Shown: piece by piece, positions 1-9,300 of the stretch
Position numbering within the stretch: the first letter of the stretch is position 1
Layout of the letters: the number at the start of each line of letters is the position of its first letter
From: Agrobacterium arsenijevicii
GTDB lineage: Bacteria > Pseudomonadota > Alphaproteobacteria > Rhizobiales > Rhizobiaceae
Assembly: GCA_000949895.1 (NCBI GenBank)
Contig: JWIT01000004.1
Span: forward strand, 450,791 to 514,790
Direction of reading: 5' to 3'
DNA: 64,000 nt
Notes under the pieces: model-generated
Told to the model about the DNA's origin: nothing
Database searches by the model: none
What the model saw: only the letters and a program-made list of their open reading frames with translations
Made by a program: the position numbers and the translations under genes

Positions 1-1
1 A

Positions 2-1555
2 GGCGTTGCCGTCGTCCATAACGGCATCATCGAAAACTTCTCCGAGCTGCGCGATGAACTGAGCGCCGAGGGTGCAACCTTCACCACGCAGACCGACACC
101 GAAGTGGTGGCGCAGCTTCTGGCGAAGTACACCCGCGAAGGTCTCGGCCATCGCGAGGCGATGCTGAAGATGCTGAACCGCGTGACGGGCGCCTATGCGC
201 TGGTGGTGATGTTCAAGGACGATCCCGGCACGCTGCTTTCGGCGCGCTCCGGTCCGCCGCTTGCCGTCGGTTACGGCAGGGGCGAAATGTTCTTAGGGTC
301 CGATGCCATTGCGCTTTCGCCCTTCACCAACGAAATCACCTATCTGGTCGACGGCGATTGCGCCGTCGTCACCCATCAGGGTGCGGAAATCATCGATTTC
401 TCCGGCAAGCCGGTGAAACGCGAGCGGCAGATTTCGCAGGCGACCGCCTTCGTGGTCGACAAGGGCAACCATCGCCACTTCATGGAAAAGGAAATCTACG
501 AGCAGCCGGAAGTTATTTCCCACGCGCTCAGCCATTACGTGGATTTTGCCTCCAAGACCGTGAAGCAGGCCGACACGGCAATCGACTTCGCCAAGCTTTC
601 CGGCCTTGCTATTTCCGCCTGTGGCACGGCCTATCTGTCCGGCCTGATCGGCAAATACTGGTTCGAACGTTATGCGCGCCTGCCGGTGGAAATCGATGTT
701 GCATCGGAATTCCGTTATCGCGAGATCCCGCTCGTTCCCACGCAGGCCGCACTGTTCATTTCGCAATCGGGCGAAACCGCCGATACGCTGGCGGCCCTGC
801 GTTATTGCCAGCAAGAGGGGCTGAAGATCGGCGCGGTGGTCAATACCCGTGAATCGACCATGGCGCGGGAATCGGATGCGATCTTTCCGATCCTCGCCGG
901 CCCGGAAATCGGCGTGGCCTCCACCAAGGCCTTCACCTGCCAGCTTGCCGTGCTCGCTTCGCTCGCGGTTGCCGCAGGCAAGGCGCGCGGCACGTTGAAG
1001 CCGGGTGAGGAAAAGGAACTGGTGCAGCAACTGACCGAGATGCCGCGCATCATGAGCAAGGTTCTCAACAGCATCCAGCCGCAGATTGAGGCGCTTTCGC
1101 GCGATCTGTCGCGCTTCAAGGACGTGCTTTATCTTGGCCGCGGCACCAGCTTCCCGCTGGCGCTGGAAGGCGCGCTGAAGCTCAAGGAAATCTCCTATAT
1201 CCATGCCGAAGGTTATGCCGCCGGCGAGCTGAAGCACGGGCCTATCGCCCTGATCGACGAGAACATGCCGGTTATCGTCATCGCGCCGCATGACCGCTTC
1301 TTCGAAAAGACGGTTTCGAACATGCAGGAAGTCGCCGCGCGCGGCGGCCGTATCATCTTCATCACCGACGAGAAGGGCGCCGCCGCTTCCAAGCTCGACA
1401 CCATGGCGACGATCACCTTGCCAAATGTCGACGAACTGATCGCGCCGATGGTCTTCTCGCTGCCGATCCAGCTGCTCGCCTACCACACCGCCGTGTTCAT
1501 GGGCACGGATGTGGACCAGCCGCGTAATCTGGCAAAATCGGTGACGGTGGAATGA
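2..1555 (+). CDS. glmS: Glutamine--fructose-6-phosphate aminotransferase (isomerizing), 5'-truncated by window edge
   Basis: Makes glucosamine-6-phosphate from fructose-6-phosphate and glutamine, the first step towards UDP-GlcNAc for peptidoglycan and lipid A. The reading frame is already open at base 2, so about 517 of the usual ~608 residues are present; the catalytic N-terminal Cys and start codon lie outside. The visible part holds the end of the glutaminase domain (VHNGIIEN near the start) followed by two SIS sugar-isomerase domains (SQSGETADT and STKAFTCQ motifs in the first) and the conserved C-terminal LAKSVTVE. The stop codon overlaps the start of the next gene, suggesting translational coupling. 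Cytoplasmic. Confidence 0.97.
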   Translation, partial: GVAVVHNGIIENFSELRDELSAEGATFTTQTDTEVVAQLLAKYTREGLGHREAMLKMLNRVTGAYALVVMFKDDPGTLLSARSGPPLAVGYGRGEMFLGSDAIALSPFTNEITYLVDGDCAVVTHQGAEIIDFSGKPVKRERQISQATAFVVDKGNHRHFMEKEIYEQPEVISHALSHYVDFASKTVKQADTAIDFAKLSGLAISACGTAYLSGLIGKYWFERYARLPVEIDVASEFRYREIPLVPTQAALFISQSGETADTLAALRYCQQEGLKIGAVVNTRESTMARESDAIFPILAGPEIGVASTKAFTCQLAVLASLAVAAGKARGTLKPGEEKELVQQLTEMPRIMSKVLNSIQPQIEALSRDLSRFKDVLYLGRGTSFPLALEGALKLKEISYIHAEGYAAGELKHGPIALIDENMPVIVIAPHDRFFEKTVSNMQEVAARGGRIIFITDEKGAAASKLDTMATITLPNVDELIAPMVFSLPIQLLAYHTAVFMGTDVDQPRNLAKSVTVE

Positions 1556-2055
1556 TAATCCGGCCGGAGCGACAGGGCGATGAAGAGGCGATTGCTCGCG
1601 TTACGGAAGATGCCTTCCGTAACGTCGATTACAGCAGTCAGACCGAACATCTGATTGTCGACCGGCTGCGCAAGGCCGGCGCGCTCACGCTTTCCCTGGT
1701 TGCCGAGGACAGCGAAGGCATCATCGGCCATGTCGGGTTTTCGCCGGTAACGATATCCAGCGGCGATGCGGGCTGGTTCTGCCTCGCGCCGCTATCCGTG
1801 GCGCCGGATCGGCAAAAGCAGGGTGTCGGCTCCGGGCTGGTGCGGGAAGGGCTTGCCGCGCTGGAGCGGCTGAGTGCTTCCGGCGCAGTTGTCGCGGGTG
1901 ATCCGGAATATTACGGCCGCTTCGGTTTTCGCCACGTTGAAGGCCTGAGCGGCGAAGGGATTCCTGACGAATATTTCACAGTTCTTCGCTTGCATGGTGG
2001 AACTCCATCCGGCATTGTCGGTTTTCATCCGGGTTTCGATAGCGACAACGCTTAA
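1552..2055 (+). CDS. GNAT-family N-acetyltransferase
   Basis: A 167-residue cytoplasmic acyl-CoA-dependent acetyltransferase of the YhbS-like type. The acetyl-CoA pyrophosphate-binding region is visible as LSVAPDRQKQGVGSGLVREG around residues 83-102, followed by the YYGRFGFRHV segment typical of the family. The ATG overlaps the glmS stop (ATGA), so the two are probably co-transcribed; 13 bases separate it from the DUF502 gene. The substrate cannot be read from the sequence; position next to glmS does not by itself imply an amino-sugar substrate. Confidence 0.9.
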   Translation: MIIRPERQGDEEAIARVTEDAFRNVDYSSQTEHLIVDRLRKAGALTLSLVAEDSEGIIGHVGFSPVTISSGDAGWFCLAPLSVAPDRQKQGVGSGLVREGLAALERLSASGAVVAGDPEYYGRFGFRHVEGLSGEGIPDEYFTVLRLHGGTPSGIVGFHPGFDSDNA

Positions 2056-2068
2056 TTCCGAACGGTAA

Positions 2069-2737
2069 ATGACCGATATTCCAGTCAAAATTTCATTCGC
2101 AGCCCGCCTGCGCAACAGCTTCCTCACGGGCGTGCTCATCCTTGCGCCCGTCACCATCACCATGTGGCTGGTGTGGAGTTTCCTGCAATGGGCGGATAGC
2201 TGGGTTAAGCCCTATATTCCCGCCCGTTACGATCCCGAGCAATATTTCGATGTGGCTATTCCCGGCTTCGGCCTGCTGATTGCCGTCATCGGCATCACGC
2301 TCATCGGTTTCCTCGGCAACAACCTCATCGGCAAATGGATCGTCGGTTTCGGCGAATCCATCCTCAACCGCATGCCGCTGGTGCGGCCGATCTACAAGAG
2401 CATCAAACAGATGTTCGAATCCGTTCTGAAAGAGCATTCGAACTCTTTCAAGAAGGTCGGCCTGATCGAGTTTCCTTCACCCGGCATGTGGGCGATGGTG
2501 TTCGTGGCCTCTGACGCGAAGGGCGAGCTTGCCTATCGTTTCAACGAGATGGGACAGGAAATGGTCACCGTCTTTCTGCCGCCGACGCCTGTTCCGACCG
2601 CGGGTTTCCTGCTGTTCGTGCCCAAGGACAAGATCGTGATGCTGGACATGACGCCCGAGGACGCAGCGAAACTGCTGATTTCCGGCGGTCTCGTCGCCCC
2701 GGATTTCACGCCACCGAAGGCGATCGCACCGGTTTGA
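2069..2737 (+). CDS. DUF502 family integral membrane protein
   Basis: 222 residues with two N-terminal membrane segments (about residues 18-40 and 66-88) and a soluble C-terminal part. The region around MPLVRPIYKSIKQMFE and the VFLPPTPVPTAGFLLFVPK stretch are characteristic of the DUF502 family, whose function is not established. It follows the GNAT gene by 13 bases on the same strand and probably ends the glmS operon; the next gene is convergent, three bases away. Confidence 0.9.
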   Translation: MTDIPVKISFAARLRNSFLTGVLILAPVTITMWLVWSFLQWADSWVKPYIPARYDPEQYFDVAIPGFGLLIAVIGITLIGFLGNNLIGKWIVGFGESILNRMPLVRPIYKSIKQMFESVLKEHSNSFKKVGLIEFPSPGMWAMVFVASDAKGELAYRFNEMGQEMVTVFLPPTPVPTAGFLLFVPKDKIVMLDMTPEDAAKLLISGGLVAPDFTPPKAIAPV

Positions 2738-2740
2738 GGG

Positions 2741-3124
2741 CTAAAGAACGCTGACGATGTCGGTCCGGGAAAAGTCGCTGCCGACATAAAGCAAAGGGCA
2801 GCCTTCGGTCTTCGCCAGATCGTAGGCAAAGCAATCCCCGAAATTCAACCCGGCGGGATGAATACCCTTGCCCCAGATGCGATAGGCTTCGGAAATGCCG
2901 TGCGCCGATTTGGGGGTAACGTGTCTGACGTCGACGCTCAGCCCTTCGATCAGCATTTCGAGTTCGCGGCTGCGGTCGCGCCGTTGCGCAACGATCATGG
3001 CTTCTGCGAGCGTGCCGGCGGAAATGAGCAGGGGCTCATCCGTTTCGAGAGTTGCGGCACAGGCGTTTGCTGCGGGTTCGTCGAACAGGATCGCCATCAG
3101 AGCCGACGTATCGATGACGATCAT
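2741..3124 (-). CDS. vapC: PIN-domain ribonuclease toxin, VapC type
   Basis: 127 residues forming a single PIN domain. The four acidic residues that bind the catalytic metal are recognisable: Asp5 (VIDTSALM), Glu41 (LAEAMIV), Asp97 (NFGDCFAYDLAK) and Asp117 (GSDF). VapC toxins cleave RNA, usually initiator tRNA or rRNA, and are held inactive by the cognate antitoxin. The start overlaps the antitoxin stop by four bases (ATGA), the usual toxin-antitoxin layout. All key residues are intact, so the toxin is probably functional; its RNA target cannot be inferred. Confidence 0.93.
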   Translation of the reverse strand: MIVIDTSALMAILFDEPAANACAATLETDEPLLISAGTLAEAMIVAQRRDRSRELEMLIEGLSVDVRHVTPKSAHGISEAYRIWGKGIHPAGLNFGDCFAYDLAKTEGCPLLYVGSDFSRTDIVSVL

Positions 3125-3378
3125 TTGGGAAGGCCGTGCTCGTCATAGAGGAAATCCTGACTATGCGCGGTATCCGGGCCGTTATCGGCTTTGGTCGCGA
3201 CGGCCGCGCGCACTTTTGCAAGCGTTGCCCTACGGGAAGTTTTGTCCACCACTGCGGTGACTGGAACCAGCCGCACGGCTGCGTGACCATGCCGGGTGAG
3301 AATGATTTCGTCGCCTGCTTCAGCGCGTCGCACCAATTCGGTAAGTTGGCCTTTTGCGTCAGTCACGGATATCTGCAT
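3121..3378 (-). CDS. vapB: Antitoxin of the Phd/YefM-VapB group
   Basis: 85 residues. The N-terminal half (MQISVTDAKGQLTELVRRAE then GDEIILTRHGHAAVRLVPV) is the Phd/YefM-type DNA-binding fold; the C-terminal half is charged and probably unstructured until it wraps the toxin. It precedes and overlaps vapC. A perfect 15-bp palindrome lies 34 bases upstream of the start codon and is the likely autoregulatory operator. Confidence 0.92.
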   Translation of the reverse strand: MQISVTDAKGQLTELVRRAEAGDEIILTRHGHAAVRLVPVTAVVDKTSRRATLAKVRAAVATKADNGPDTAHSQDFLYDEHGLPK

Positions 3379-3411
3379 GGCTGTCTCAGTGTTAAAGCTT
3401 GATCAACATTA

Positions 3412-3426
3412 GTCCATTCAATGGAC
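3412..3426. promoter_or_regulatory. Palindromic operator candidate for vapBC
   Basis: GTCCATT-C-AATGGAC: two perfect 7-bp arms around one central base, between vapB and the upstream minus-strand gene. Toxin-antitoxin operons are commonly repressed by the antitoxin or complex binding such a site next to the promoter. The palindrome and its position are seen directly; the role is inferred. Confidence 0.6.
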
Positions 3427-3430
3427 CAAA

Positions 3431-3703
3431 TCAATCCTCATCATCCAGATCATCCACCTCTGTCCCCGTGGTCGTGGCGTGGAATACGGGAACGAAAAGC
3501 CGCATATAGACTAACCGCACGCTCCAGCCTTGCTCCATGGCCTCCGACCACGCCTTCTTGCGTCCGGGTTTTTTGAAGGCTTTGCCGATCGCCTTTTTCT
3601 GGCTTTTGGCGAATGTATCCGGTTGCAGGATGTTTTGCGGCGAGCAGAGCGCGTAGCCTTTCCTGAAGGCGGGCGGTGGGCGGCGTGGGTCGATCATGTT
3701 CAT
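3431..3703 (-). CDS. Hypothetical protein, basic N-terminal half, acidic tail
   Basis: About 90 residues, unrecognised. It is rich in Lys/Arg in the middle (KKAIGKAFKKPGRKK) and ends in a run of acidic residues (EVDDLDDED). It lies immediately downstream of recG on the same strand, so it is probably the last gene of that transcript. Start is uncertain: GTG at 3712 or ATG at 3703 or 3697; none has a strong ribosome-binding site. It could instead be non-coding sequence that happens to be open, but the composition and tight spacing favour a real gene. Confidence 0.6.
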   Translation of the reverse strand: MNMIDPRRPPPAFRKGYALCSPQNILQPDTFAKSQKKAIGKAFKKPGRKKAWSEAMEQGWSVRLVYMRLFVPVFHATTTGTEVDDLDDED

Positions 3704-3717
3704 GGCGGTCACAACTT

Positions 3718-5823
3718 TCAGCCGGCGTGCAGGAAGCGGATCGCTTCGTCGCGGCGGTGCAGGTAGAGCAGGGTGCGCAGGCTTTCGCCGCGCGGGCCTG
3801 TCAGTTCCGGATCACGCTCGATGACGTAAGCCGCGTCCTTGCGGGCGATTTCCAGAAGGTCGGCATGGGCCTCCAAGCTGGCGATGCGGAAGCCCGGAGT
3901 GCCGGACTGGCGGGTGCCGAGCAATTCACCTTCGCCGCGCAGTTTCAGGTCCTCTTCCGCGATCAGGAAGCCGTCCTCGCTGTCGCGCAGGATGGAAAGC
4001 CGGGCGCGGCCGTTTTCGCTGAGCGGCCCCTTGTAGAGCAGGATGCAGGTGGATGCCTCGTCACCGCGTCCAACCCGGCCGCGCAGCTGATGAAGCTGGG
4101 CAAGGCCGAAACGTTCGGCATGTTCGATGACCATGATCGTGGCGTCCGGCACGTCGACGCCGACCTCCACCACCGTCGTCGCCACCAACAGCCGGGTTTC
4201 GCCGCTCTTGAAGGCGAGCATGGCGGCGTCCTTTTCCGGACCGCTCATGCGCCCGTGGATGAGGCCGATATTGGCTCCGAGCATCTGCGAGAGAACCGCA
4301 TGCCGTTCCTCCGCCGACATCAGGTCGGACTCTTCCGTCTCTTCCACCAGCGGGCAGATCCAGTAGGCCTTCTTGCCTTCCTTCAGCGCGGCGCGCAGTC
4401 TCTCGACAATGTCGCCGATGCGCTCTGTGGGGATCGTCACGGTCTGGATGGGTTTGCGGCCTGCGGGTTTTTCGGTGAGTTTCGAGACATCCATATCGCC
4501 GAACGCGGCCAGCACCAGCGTGCGCGGAATGGGGGTGGCGGTCATGACCAGCATATGCGGGGTGATGCCTTTGGCGGTGAGGCGCAGGCGCTGGTGCACG
4601 CCGAAACGGTGCTGCTCATCCACCACGGCAAGCACGAGGTTCTTGTAAGCGACGCTATCCTGAAACAGCGCATGGGTGCCGATGACGATCTGTGCTTCAC
4701 CGGATGCCACGCGCTCCTCGATCTCGCGGCGCTCCTTGCCCTTGGTGCGGCCTGTCAGCACCTCGACGGTGATGCCCGCGGCATTGGCGAGTTTCGAGAT
4801 GGTAGCGAAATGCTGCCGGGCAAGGATTTCGGTCGGGGCCATCAACACCGCCTGTCCGCCGGCCTCCACGGCGGTCGCCATGGCCATCAGCGCCACCAGC
4901 GTCTTGCCGGCGCCGACATCGCCCTGCAGCAGGCGAAGCATGCGATCCTCGCCCGCCATATCGGTCAGGATATCCTTCACTGAAGCGCTCTGGCTTGGTG
5001 TCAGAGAGAAGGGCAGTAACGACAGGATTTTAGCGGCAACGTCACCCTTGGCGCGGATCGGCTGGCCCGCCACCTTGCGCAGCCGTTGACGCACCAGCGC
5101 CAGCGAAAGCTGGCCGGCGAGGAATTCGTCATAAGCGAGACGTCTGCGCGCCGGGGCCTGCGGCTCGATATCGGCGCTGTCGCGCGGGTCGTGCAATTCG
5201 CGGAAGCTTGACGCAACATCGCCGAAGCCCTGACGGGTCTTCAGGGTTTCGTCGATCCACTCGGGAAAGACGGGCAGTTTCGAAAGCCCGCCTTCGATCG
5301 CTCGCCGCAGCACCTTGGGGGACAGTCCGGCGGTCATGGGGTAAACGGCTTCCACCAAGGGCAAGTTCTCGGCCTCGGAAAGCTTCACCATGAAATCGGG
5401 ATGCACCATGGAGGCGCGGCCGTTGAACCAGTCTACCTTGCCGCTGACCAGAACCTCTTCATCGACGGGCAGGGCCTTGGAGAGCCAGTCGCCTTTGGCG
5501 CGGAAAAAGGTCAGCGCCAGTTCGCCGGTCTCGTCATGCAGGAAAACGCGGTAGGGTGCGGAGCGATTGCCTGATGGCGGCGGCTGGTGGCGGTCGACGC
5601 GTCCCTGAATGGTGACAATGGCGCCAGGGGCTGCGAGCGCAATGCCGGGGCGGTTGCGCCGGTCGATGACGTTCGATGGTGCGTGAAACAGGAGATCGAT
5701 CACGCGGGTGTCTTCGGCGTTTTCCCGGCTCAGGAGTTTGGCCAGAAGGTCGGCAAGCTTCGGCCCTACACCGGCAAGGGTGGAAACGGAGGCAAATAGC
5801 GGATCGAGAATGGCCGGGCGCAT
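3718..5823 (-). CDS. recG: ATP-dependent DNA helicase RecG
   Basis: 701 residues, the usual length. RecG is a double-strand DNA translocase that remodels stalled replication forks and branch-migrates recombination intermediates. The N-terminal wedge/OB domain is followed by a superfamily 2 helicase core with Walker A GDVGAGKT at residues 301-308, the DEQH box at 402-405 (DEQHRFGVHQR), motif III TATPIPRT, and the QLRGRVGRG motif VI near the C-terminus. It is divergent from sdhE-mfd; a 180-base promoter region separates them. Confidence 0.98.
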   Translation of the reverse strand: MRPAILDPLFASVSTLAGVGPKLADLLAKLLSRENAEDTRVIDLLFHAPSNVIDRRNRPGIALAAPGAIVTIQGRVDRHQPPPSGNRSAPYRVFLHDETGELALTFFRAKGDWLSKALPVDEEVLVSGKVDWFNGRASMVHPDFMVKLSEAENLPLVEAVYPMTAGLSPKVLRRAIEGGLSKLPVFPEWIDETLKTRQGFGDVASSFRELHDPRDSADIEPQAPARRRLAYDEFLAGQLSLALVRQRLRKVAGQPIRAKGDVAAKILSLLPFSLTPSQSASVKDILTDMAGEDRMLRLLQGDVGAGKTLVALMAMATAVEAGGQAVLMAPTEILARQHFATISKLANAAGITVEVLTGRTKGKERREIEERVASGEAQIVIGTHALFQDSVAYKNLVLAVVDEQHRFGVHQRLRLTAKGITPHMLVMTATPIPRTLVLAAFGDMDVSKLTEKPAGRKPIQTVTIPTERIGDIVERLRAALKEGKKAYWICPLVEETEESDLMSAEERHAVLSQMLGANIGLIHGRMSGPEKDAAMLAFKSGETRLLVATTVVEVGVDVPDATIMVIEHAERFGLAQLHQLRGRVGRGDEASTCILLYKGPLSENGRARLSILRDSEDGFLIAEEDLKLRGEGELLGTRQSGTPGFRIASLEAHADLLEIARKDAAYVIERDPELTGPRGESLRTLLYLHRRDEAIRFLHAG

Positions 5824-6012
5824 GGGTCAGCAAAATCGGGGAAGGGGACGCGTTATGCAAGACGTGCGTCTCGACAAACGCGGTTTATCACCGGCAGTTT
5901 TTGTTTTGTCCGGCATTATTTCGATAAAAACCGGTTCCCAAGCGTTCGCCTCCTGTTCTATAGGAGGTCGCAGTCAACAAATTGTTGAATAGCCAACCGA
6001 AAGGTGAATGCG

Positions 6013-6324
6013 ATGACTGGACTGGTGCGCACGAGTGCCGACCTCGATCCGAGACGCAGGCGGATACTTTACCGCTGCTGGCACCGGGGCATTCGCGAGA
6101 TGGATCTCGTGCTCGGGCAATTTGCGGAAGACCATATTGCCGGGCTTTCCGACGATCAGCTCGATGAGCTGGAGATCATCATGGCGGAAGAGGACCAGGA
6201 CCTGGTTCAAATGGTGACGGGCGCTCTGGCCGTACCGGAAAAATTCCAAACCCCGCTGTTTGAAAAGATCGCCTCCTACCGCCCGGATTTCGATCTCGTT
6301 ACATCCGAAACCTTGAAGGCCTGA
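6013..6324 (+). CDS. sdhE: Succinate dehydrogenase FAD assembly factor 2 (SdhE family)
   Basis: 103 residues from ATG 6013. A GTG at 6004 is in frame, but GAAAGG at about 6000-6004 is well placed for the ATG. SdhE proteins promote covalent FAD attachment to SdhA. The RxxKxG-like core of the family is represented by RRILYRCWHRGIREMDLVLG; here the usual RGM(K/R)E form reads RGIREMD, as is common in alphaproteobacteria. It is followed after three bases by mfd, an arrangement inferred to be an operon. Confidence 0.93.
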   Translation: MTGLVRTSADLDPRRRRILYRCWHRGIREMDLVLGQFAEDHIAGLSDDQLDELEIIMAEEDQDLVQMVTGALAVPEKFQTPLFEKIASYRPDFDLVTSETLKA

Positions 6325-6327
6325 AAC

Positions 6328-9300
6328 ATGATAGCCGGATTCGATGCAAAGCTGGTGACGTCGGCCGATACGCCGCTGACCATCGGAAATGTGCCCTCCG
6401 GCATGGAAGCCCTGCTTTTGGCCGAGATGGCGCGGGCGGGCACATCGGTTGCCTATGTGATGTCGGATGGCCAGCGGGTCGCCGATCTCGAACAGGTCCT
6501 CGGTTTCGTCGCGCCTGACATTCCGGTGCTGACGCTTCCTGCCTGGGACTGCCTGCCTTATGACCGCGTGTCACCGAGCGCAGACACCTCGGCTCGCCGG
6601 CTGGCGGCACTTGCCGGCCTCATCAATCACGCCAAGAAACCGCATCCGGCCATCGTGCTCGTCACCGTCAACGCCATGCTGCAGAAGATGGCGCCGCGCG
6701 ACATCATCGAGAGCCTTGGCTTTTCGGCGAAGCCCGGCAATCAGATCCGTATGGAAGACATCGCCGCGCGGCTGGAGCGCAACGGTTTCGATCGGGTGGC
6801 AACGGTGCGCGAAGTCGGTGAATTCGCCGTGCGTGGCGGCATTCTCGATGTTTTCGTTCCCGGCACGGAAGAGCCGGTGCGGCTCGATTTCTTCGGTGAT
6901 ACGCTGGAAAGCATCCGCACCTTCGATCCGGCCAGTCAGCGCACCATCAGTCAGGCTCGTTCACTCGATCTCAACCCGATGAGCGAAGTGACGCTGACGC
7001 CGGATACGATCGGCCGGTTCCGCAAGAATTACCTGTCGATGTTCGGTGCGGCGACGCGCGACGATGCGCTTTATCAGGCCGTTTCCGAAGGTCGCCGTTA
7101 CGCCGGCATGGAGCATTGGCTGCCGCTGTTTTACGAACAGCTGGAAACCGCTTTCGATTATCTCAAGGGTTTCCGTATCGTCACCGATCATACGGCGCGC
7201 GAGGCGGCGAAGGAACGCTCCAAGCTGGTCCTCGATTATTACGAGGCGCGGCGGGCTTCCGGCGAGACCAAGGGCTCGACGCAGGGAGCGCCCTACAAGC
7301 CGGTATCGCCGGGGCAAATCTATCTCGACGGCAAGAGCTTCGAGGCGGCGCTTGCCAGCGTCAATGCCGTGCGGCTGACGCCCTTTAACGAACACGATAC
7401 CGAAGGCCGTCCGGTCGCGACGCTCGACGCCCATGTCGGCCCGCGCTGGGCTCGTCCGTTGACCGAAGGCAACAGCGAAGAGCGGATCAATGTTTTCGAT
7501 CTGGCGGTGAAGCATATTGCCGAACGGCGCGCCAAGGGCTGGAAGGTGCTGATAACAGGCTGGTCGGAAGGTTCGCTCGACCGTCTGTTGCAAGTGCTTA
7601 ACGAACACGGGCTTGAGAAGATCAAGCCGGTGACATCGCTGAAAGAGGTGGAGAAGCTCGGCAAGGGTGAGGCCGCCTCGGCGGTTATGAGCCTCGAAGC
7701 CGGTTTTGAAACCGGAACGCTCGCGGTCATCGGCGAGCAGGATATTCTCGGCGACCGTATGGTGCGCCGCTCCAAGCGCCGCAAGCGTGGCGCGGACTTC
7801 ATCTCGGAAGTGGCCGGTCTGGACGTGGGGTCGCTCGTCGTCCACGCCGAACACGGTATCGGCCGGTTTGTCGGTCTGCAGACCATCGAGGCGGCTGGTG
7901 CGCCACGCGCCTGTCTGGAACTGCATTATGCCGACGACGCCAAGTTGTTCCTGCCGGTCGAAAACATCGATCTCCTGTCGCGTTATGGTTCTGACGCTGC
8001 GGAAGCCACGCTGGACAAGCTGGGCGGCGGCGCATGGCAGATGCGCAAGGCCAAGCTCAAGAAGCGCCTGCTTGATATGGCCGATGAGCTTATCCGCATT
8101 GCAGCAGCCCGCCTTGTGCGCCACGCGCCGGCATTGATCGCGCCGGACGGGCTTTACGACGAATTCGCCGCCCGTTTCCCCTATGACGAGACCGAGGATC
8201 AGCTGAACGCCATCGAGGCGGTCCGCGACGATCTCGGTGCCGGGCGGCCGATGGATCGCCTGATCTGCGGCGATGTCGGTTTCGGCAAGACCGAAGTGGC
8301 GTTGCGCGCCGCCTTCCTTGCCGCCATGAACGGCGTTCAGGTGGCTGTCGTCGTGCCAACCACGTTGCTTTCCCGCCAGCATTTCCGCACCTTTTCGGAG
8401 CGTTTTCGCGGGCTGCCGATCCGGGTGCAGCAGGCCTCGCGCCTTGTGGGCTCCAAGGAACTTGCGCTCACCAAGAAGGAAGTGGCCGACGGCAAGACGG
8501 ATATCGTCGTCGGCACCCACGCGCTGCTTGGTGCGGGTATCAATTTCGCCAATCTTGGCCTGCTGATCATCGATGAAGAGCAGCATTTCGGCGTGAAGCA
8601 CAAGGAACGGCTGAAGGAGCTGAAAAGCGACGTGCATGTGCTGACGCTTTCGGCGACGCCCATTCCGCGCACCCTGCAGCTGGCCATGACCGGCGTGCGC
8701 GAATTGTCGCTCATCACCACGCCGCCGGTGGACCGCATGGCGGTTCGTACCTTCATTTCGCCTTTCGATGCGCTGGTGATCCGCGAAACGCTGATGCGCG
8801 AGCATTATCGCGGCGGCCAGAGCTTCTACGTCTGCCCGCGCCTTGCCGATCTAGCGGATATCCACGCCTTCCTGCAATCGGATGTGCCGGAGCTGAAGGT
8901 GGCGGTGGCGCATGGCCAGATGGCGGCGGGCGAACTCGAAGACATCATGAATGCCTTCTATGACGGCAAATATGATGTGCTGCTGTCGACCACCATCGTC
9001 GAATCCGGTCTCGACGTTCCGACCGCCAATACGCTGATCGTGCACCGCGCCGATATGTTCGGTCTCGCCCAGCTTTACCAGCTGCGCGGCCGTGTCGGCC
9101 GTTCCAAGGTGCGCGCCTTTGCGCTGTTCACCCTGCCGGTCAACAAGGTCCTGACGACGATGGCGGAGCGGCGGCTGAAAGTGCTGCAATCGCTCGATAC
9201 GCTCGGCGCCGGTTTCCAGCTTGCCAGCCACGATCTCGATATTCGCGGTGCGGGCAATCTGCTCGGCGAGGAACAATCCGGTCATATCAAGGAAGTCGGC

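Noticed and set aside
293..1486. 397-codon open frame antisense to glmS
   Set aside because: High-GC third-position bias opens the complementary frame; the plus-strand protein is unmistakable GlmS and the antisense product is rich in Arg/Asp/Gly shadows.
6961..8805. 614-codon frame antisense to mfd
   Set aside because: Shadow of the Mfd coding bias; no domain is recognisable in the antisense product.
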